Source: CAZKWG01 sp964615375 (GTDB lineage Bacteria > Myxococcota_A > UBA796 > CAZKWG01). From it: a stretch of DNA of 10,454 nucleotides. Below are positions 7,648-10,454 of this stretch, piece by piece. The notes beneath the pieces were generated by a model. That model was not told the DNA's origin. It was given only the letters and a program-made list of their open reading frames with translations, and searched no databases. The DNA lies in the NCBI GenBank assembly GCA_964615375.1, contig CAZTOW010000103.1:1-10454 (forward strand), written 5' to 3'. How positions within the stretch are numbered: the stretch's first letter is position 1; each line of letters starts with the position of its first letter. A program made the position numbers and the translations under genes.

Positions 7648-8420
7648 TCCTGGCCCTGCTGCTGGCCTGCAACCCGTTCAAGGGCATCGAGGATCGCTGG
7701 AACGGCGCCTGGGAGGCGTGTGATCCCGAGAGCGTCGAGGGCAGGCCCGACCCCTTCGACCTCGACGCCAGCTTGAGCGCCGAGTGCCAGGATCGCCTGC
7801 TCGACGATCTCAAGGCCGACCGCGCCGCGCTGGAGGCGGTGGCTGCGACGGACGAGACCCCGGATCTCGCCGCCTGCGTGATCACCGGCGCCTACGACCT
7901 GCTCACCCGCGACGGCGGGCGCTTCGGCAGCACGGAGGCTGGCGATGGCGTCTACCCCGTCTTCCTCGACCAGCTCCAGGAGGTCTACTGGCAGCTCGGC
8001 GGCGATGACAACCGGCAGCTCGCGTACAACTACACAGCCTGGTTCACGGCAGGCGTCGTCAACGACGACGGGCTCAGCGAGGGCGCCGTGGCAGCCAGCT
8101 ACGAGGATGGCCTTCACCTGAGCCCGCTCGTGCTGACGATGTGCGGCCCCGAACTCGGGCACGTCCTCTTCCACGAGGCCGGGCATGCGGTTCTGGACAA
8201 GCATGTGCCATGCCCCGAGGGATACGAATTCCAGGACTGCCCCGACTGCATCGACCCCACGCCGCCGGCTTGCGATGCGGATGAAGAGGGGACGTATGCG
8301 CTGTCGGCGAGCTTGCTCCAGGTCTATGTGGCGGCGTGCGAGGATCCCGAGGAGGAGGTGTGCGCGTACCTGGAGAAGATGCGGGCGGTGGAGGTGCAGC
8401 TGGTGGGGGTGGGGGGATGA
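7644..8420 (+). CDS. Predicted lipoprotein with HExxH zinc-metalloprotease motif
   Basis: The ATG at 7644 overlaps the kinase stop by 4 bp (ATGA), giving 258 residues and strong coupling to the kinase. The N-terminus MILALLLAC ends in a lipobox-like LLAC at Cys9; it is unusually short and lacks a basic n-region, so export is likely but not certain. Residues 174-186 read VLFHEAGHAVLDK, a canonical HExxH zinc site (His177, Glu178, His181). A third ligand could come from the acidic segment ahead of GTYALSASLL (about 211-215), the gluzincin-like arrangement, but this is inference. The protein has many Cys (9, 26, 48, 78, 167, 190, 199, 202, 210, 232, 240), fitting a disulphide-bonded envelope protein. 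It may cleave an envelope or extracellular protein as part of the kinase module. The exact peptidase family is not recognised. Confidence 0.8.
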   Translation: MILALLLACNPFKGIEDRWNGAWEACDPESVEGRPDPFDLDASLSAECQDRLLDDLKADRAALEAVAATDETPDLAACVITGAYDLLTRDGGRFGSTEAGDGVYPVFLDQLQEVYWQLGGDDNRQLAYNYTAWFTAGVVNDDGLSEGAVAASYEDGLHLSPLVLTMCGPELGHVLFHEAGHAVLDKHVPCPEGYEFQDCPDCIDPTPPACDADEEGTYALSASLLQVYVAACEDPEEEVCAYLEKMRAVEVQLVGVGG

Positions 8421-8523
8421 GTGGCACAGACGCTATATGGGCTTCTTGAGCTTCGGGCCATCGCAGTCAGTTGATCCGAGGGGGTCTCCGAAGCCGGGTC
8501 AGCTCCAGAGTACATGCAAGGCT

Positions 8524-8540
8524 CCTCCGGTGACCGGAGG
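8524..8540. terminator. Strong hairpin downstream of the kinase operon
   Basis: CCTCCGGT and ACCGGAGG form a perfect 8-bp inverted repeat around a single central G, 104 bp after the last gene of the operon. In RNA the central three bases would form the loop, leaving a 7-bp GC-rich stem. No U-tract follows, so intrinsic termination is unproven; it may be a 3'-end stabiliser or a protein-binding palindrome. Confidence 0.35.
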
Positions 8541-8733
8541 CGCCCCGGCACGCCACTGGCTGTCCGCTGCGCTAATGGCAGGTGAAGGTGTCAACTATCA
8601 CGCCCTGGCACGGCTCCCGCCGAACGAGTCGGACATGACGTTGGACACGGCCATCAGCGGGTCTCCTCGACCGCCGCCTCGTGCGCGGGCGCGCCGCGTG
8701 CGGGCGCGTGTGGCGTTGGACCCATGTCCGTGC

Positions 8734-8819
8734 CGAGTTCTTTGGACATGAGTCACGCGCTCGGACTCCTGTCGTCCCGAGTTCTGTCGACCACGCCGCG
8801 TGGCTTCGGACTCGTGTCG
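8734..8819. repeat. Imperfect tandem duplication, unit about 44 bp
   Basis: Two units align at 8734-8774 and 8778-8819. Each begins CGAGTTCT and ends TCGGACTCNTGTCG (13 of 14 bases identical between 8761-8774 and 8806-8819). The middles have diverged. The spacing of the matching ends is 44 and 45 bp. There are only two units and no regular spacer-repeat pattern, so it is not a CRISPR array. Confidence 0.5.
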
Positions 8820-8985
8820 CTCGTGACACCCTCGCATGCGCGCGTCGCGCACATGTGCGTGAAAGCGCCGGGTGTACCTTGACCCTTGCGGGCGTCGTCG
8901 GCCTGTGAGATGATCCGGGTGACGGTCCCCGAGGCGCCCATGGCGCCCGTGAAGGGGCCGACCAGCAGCTTCAGCACGACCGGAC

Positions 8986-9049
8986 TCCACGGTCGCGGTC
9001 GGAGACCTACGCCCACTTGGCCGCCGGTACCACGCCTGCGGAGGTTCTC
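8986..9049 (+). pseudogene. Possible frameshifted C-terminal remnant of a tyrosine recombinase
   Basis: One frame from 8986 reads STVAV, and the frame two bases away from 9002 reads ETYAHLAAG. Joined through a Thr codon restored by two missing bases, they give STVAVTETYAHLA. That matches the well-known C-terminal end of phage-type integrases, where the catalytic Tyr lies in the (T/E)xYAHL motif after LGHSS or LGHST. The Gly-His part and the HxLRH box are not recognisable upstream, so most of the gene is gone or scrambled. The second frame runs straight into the following small ORF, which may therefore be the tail of the same decayed gene. This is a short motif match; coincidence cannot be excluded. 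Confidence 0.35.
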
Positions 9050-9205
9050 ATGCCCACCCGCCCCGACCCCACCCCCGCCGCCACCGCCCCCCGAATGCTG
9101 GAGGAGGCCGCCGAACGCCTCGCCGACCTGGTCGCCCAGGAGAAGCTGCTCGGCCACGAGAAGGACGACATCTGCTCCTGGGAGGAGGACGAGGAGCCGG
9201 GCTGA
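9050..9205 (+). CDS. Small acidic protein (51 aa), function unknown
   Basis: ATG at 9050 follows GCGGAGG with a 5-base gap, a strong ribosome site. The product has a Pro/Thr-rich start (MPTRPDPTPAATAP), one amphipathic helix (about RMLEEAAERLADLVAQEKLL) and an acidic tail (KDDICSWEEDEEPG) with a single Cys. There is no signal peptide or membrane segment. It ends 42 bp before the HEPN protein gene and in the same frame, so the two probably form one transcription unit. It could be a partner (antitoxin-like) of that protein, or the leftover C-terminal tail of a decayed recombinase whose frame runs into it. Codon use and the ribosome site support translation; the function is unknown. Confidence 0.5.
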   Translation: MPTRPDPTPAATAPRMLEEAAERLADLVAQEKLLGHEKDDICSWEEDEEPG

Positions 9206-9236
9206 CGGCGCGGTGTCGGCAGGCTACTGGGACGGC

Positions 9237-9242
9237 AGGAGG
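9237..9242 (+). promoter_or_regulatory. Ribosome binding site for the HEPN protein gene
   Basis: AGGAGG lies 5 bases before GTG at 9248. It decides the GTG start; an ATG at 9246 is in another frame and leads to no long product. Confidence 0.75.
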
Positions 9243-9247
9243 TTTAT

Positions 9248-10180
9248 GTGTCGGGCCCATACTTAGCCATCAACTACAAAGACGAGCTGAGCAGCTTCCA
9301 GCAGATCAGGGTCGCTCTCTGGAAGCACCTTCGCGAGACGGTTCGAGGTTGGACCACTCCGCCGGACTGGAAGCTCCCCCAGCAGTATCCAGGGAACACC
9401 ATAGAGATGTCAGACAGCTCCCTGTGGGGAGTCGCTAAACACCTTGGCATCCGGCACGACGGGCAGCCCGCGCCTATCGATCCGCTGCCGTCGTTGATCC
9501 GGGACGCGGCCCACGAGCTGGTTCTGGCGGGCGTGCTCCGTGAGTCAGATCGGGCATACCAGCAGAAGTACAGTGTGACGTACTATGGGCTTCGACGGCT
9601 CCAGGAAGACGACGCGGAACTCATCGCGGACCCCGACGGCGTCGCCGAGGCGTTCCTCCAGGAGTTCAACGGCGTTGATCGGGCACCTCTCCTCGCTCGC
9701 TACCTCGGGCAGGCGAAGAAGTGCGAGAGGCAGGGGATGGAGCTCGCGGGCGCCACCATGATCGGCTGCGCCTACGAGTTGGCCGTCGTCCAGCTCGCTG
9801 ACGCGCTGGTCAAGCGATGGCCCGACGGCGCCGTCAAGAACCTGGCCGGACCGCACGTCAGCGAGCTCAAGAAGTACCAGGATGCCCGAGACGACACGAA
9901 GAAGATGAAGGCCCCCCCGAAGGCGGGCAACCTCCTGGACGCGGTCAAGGCCGCCCTGGAAGCCGTGGTGAGCCTGAGGGACGGGACGCTCGACGACAAG
10001 TACGAGTCGTGGATCGGCCACTCCCTCGGGGCGTCGTTCAACTTCGTGCGAGAGATGCGGAATGACGCCGGGCACCCGTCAGGACGAACCATCCCCCTCG
10101 ACGACCTGCACGACGACGTCGCACGCTTCCGTCGTGACTACCGCAAGGTGCGCGGGATCATCGACGCGCTGAAGGAGTAG
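9248..10180 (+). CDS. Probable winged-helix plus HEPN-domain protein
   Basis: The product has 310 residues from a GTG start with a strong ribosome site. Residues about 80-120 (LPSLIRDAAHELVLAGVL, then YSVTYYGLRRLQE) look like a winged-helix segment: helices followed by a short beta hairpin and VTxxGLRxL, as in other wHTH-HEPN proteins. Residues about 145-310 are all-helical. They include AGATMIGCAYELAVVQLADAL (167-187), typical of the first HEPN helices, and the signature RNDAGHP (Arg271, Asn272, His276), which fits the R-polar-x3-H catalytic motif of HEPN ribonucleases. HEPN proteins are commonly RNases in toxin-antitoxin, abortive infection and CRISPR effectors; others only bind nucleotides or RNA. 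There is no nucleotidyltransferase (MNT) partner in the window. Neighbours are a small acidic ORF and a likely recombinase remnant, fitting an accessory defence locus. The wHTH part and RNase activity are inferred. Confidence 0.8.
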   Translation: MSGPYLAINYKDELSSFQQIRVALWKHLRETVRGWTTPPDWKLPQQYPGNTIEMSDSSLWGVAKHLGIRHDGQPAPIDPLPSLIRDAAHELVLAGVLRESDRAYQQKYSVTYYGLRRLQEDDAELIADPDGVAEAFLQEFNGVDRAPLLARYLGQAKKCERQGMELAGATMIGCAYELAVVQLADALVKRWPDGAVKNLAGPHVSELKKYQDARDDTKKMKAPPKAGNLLDAVKAALEAVVSLRDGTLDDKYESWIGHSLGASFNFVREMRNDAGHPSGRTIPLDDLHDDVARFRRDYRKVRGIIDALKE

Positions 10181-10185
10181 GCCCA

Positions 10186-10215
10186 GTCCATCAGATCTCA
10201 CCCGCGCTGATGGAC
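10186..10215 (+). terminator. Candidate terminator hairpin right after the HEPN gene
   Basis: GTCCATCAG (10186-10194) and CTGATGGAC (10207-10215) are perfect 9-bp inverted repeats with a 12-base loop, starting 6 bp after the stop codon. Position fits transcription termination or mRNA 3'-end protection. No U-tract follows, so it may depend on Rho or act as a stabiliser. Confidence 0.5.
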
Positions 10216-10346
10216 ACCGACGCCGAGATCCTCTACCCTGACCTCAACGGGCCCCTCGTGGACCCGGCCACTACTAAACCCCATTGCGTTCATGCTGGAT
10301 TCGGTGATCAGCCTGCAAGAACCCCTCGAATCCCTGCCATCGCACC

Positions 10347-10364
10347 CCTGACCTCCGGGTCAGG
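10347..10364. other. Second hairpin in the region after the HEPN gene
   Basis: CCTGACC (10347-10353) pairs perfectly with GGTCAGG (10358-10364) around a TCCG loop. It is a compact 7-bp stem without a U-tract on either side. It could be a back-up terminator or a protein site. The rest of 10181-10454 shows no coding frame I can support. Confidence 0.35.
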
Positions 10365-10428
10365 CGCGGCGGCAAAAGTTCGAGTTACGTTCAACCAGGC
10401 CGACCACTCAAAATCTACACATGCAACG

Positions 10429-10454
10429 CCGACTCTCGCGAGAGCAGGGGTCGG
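10429..10454. repeat. Nested palindromes at the right edge
   Basis: CTCTCGCGAGAG (10433-10444) is a perfect 12-bp palindrome. CCGAC (10429-10433) and GTCGG (10450-10454) form an inverted repeat around it. The structure runs into the window edge, so its full extent cannot be seen. Confidence 0.4.

Larger units (their letters stand above)
8421..9049. other. Region without an intact gene, holding repeats and a recombinase remnant
   Basis: I see no convincing intact coding frame on either strand here; open frames are Arg/Pro/Ser-rich translations of GC-rich DNA. The stretch holds a strong hairpin (8524-8540), repeated GGACATG words (8631-8637 and 8744-8750, the second inverted relative to CATGTCC at 8723-8729), an imperfect tandem repeat (8734-8819) and a likely decayed tyrosine recombinase end near 8986-9049. 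It contrasts with the tightly packed operon to its left, and looks like a scar of past insertion and deletion. Confidence 0.5.

Noticed and set aside
8185..8751. Plus-strand frame overlapping the protease gene and running into the gap
   Set aside because: The overlapping part is a shifted reading of the protease gene. The piece after 8420 has no ribosome site or recognisable domain.
8734..8819. CRISPR array
   Set aside because: There are only two diverged units with conserved ends and no identical repeats, spacers or cas genes.
8879..8907. TTGACC as a -35 box for the small ORF and HEPN gene
   Set aside because: No acceptable -10 hexamer lies at 16-18 bp; the nearest AT-containing words are at 22 bp or more.
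10429..10454. Start of a tRNA gene at the right edge
   Set aside because: The inverted repeats do not fit acceptor, D and anticodon arm spacing, and the sequence ends too soon to test.

Overview
The window is GC-rich, with strong G/C preference at third codon positions. It encodes lipoproteins with MopE-type calcium/metal-binding motifs and FG-GAP propeller repeats, and a transmembrane Hanks-type Ser/Thr kinase. This combination points to Myxococcota or a related former deltaproteobacterial lineage, probably chromosomal. The lineage is an inference from gene content; there is no marker gene.

Left part (1-1517): the 3' part of an unrecognised protein with a C-terminal beta-rich domain, open to the left edge, converges on an unrecognised 187-residue protein on the minus strand (stops 6 bp apart). 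A 252-bp gap follows, with a weak hairpin.

Central minus-strand operon (1518-5036): two paralogous predicted lipoproteins, 628 and then 540 residues. Each has an N-terminal Asp/Cys-rich MopE-like segment and a C-terminal array of seven FG-GAP units, i.e. a likely complete seven-bladed propeller. The second gene starts 9 bp after the first stops, and its Shine-Dalgarno overlaps that stop.

Divergent region (5037-5251): a 20-bp near-palindrome sits between the lipoprotein operon and a plus-strand operon, with a good -10 box for the latter.

Plus-strand operon (5252-8420): an exported protein with a helical TPR-like segment and a C-terminal pair of hydrophobic helices; a complete Ser/Thr kinase with one membrane helix and an external PEGA-like domain; and a small predicted lipoprotein with an HExxH zinc-protease motif. 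The genes are 2 bp apart and then overlap by 4 bp (ATGA), so they are very probably co-translated. The layout suggests an envelope sensing module, possibly co-controlled with the divergent surface lipoproteins.

Right part (8421-10454): about 600 bp without an intact gene holds a strong hairpin, an imperfect tandem repeat of about 44 bp, and what looks like the frameshifted C-terminal end of a tyrosine recombinase. A 51-residue acidic ORF follows, then a 310-residue protein with a probable winged-helix segment and a C-terminal HEPN motif (RNDAGH), the type of protein found in defence or toxin loci. Several inverted repeats follow it. This is the most accessory-looking part of the window.
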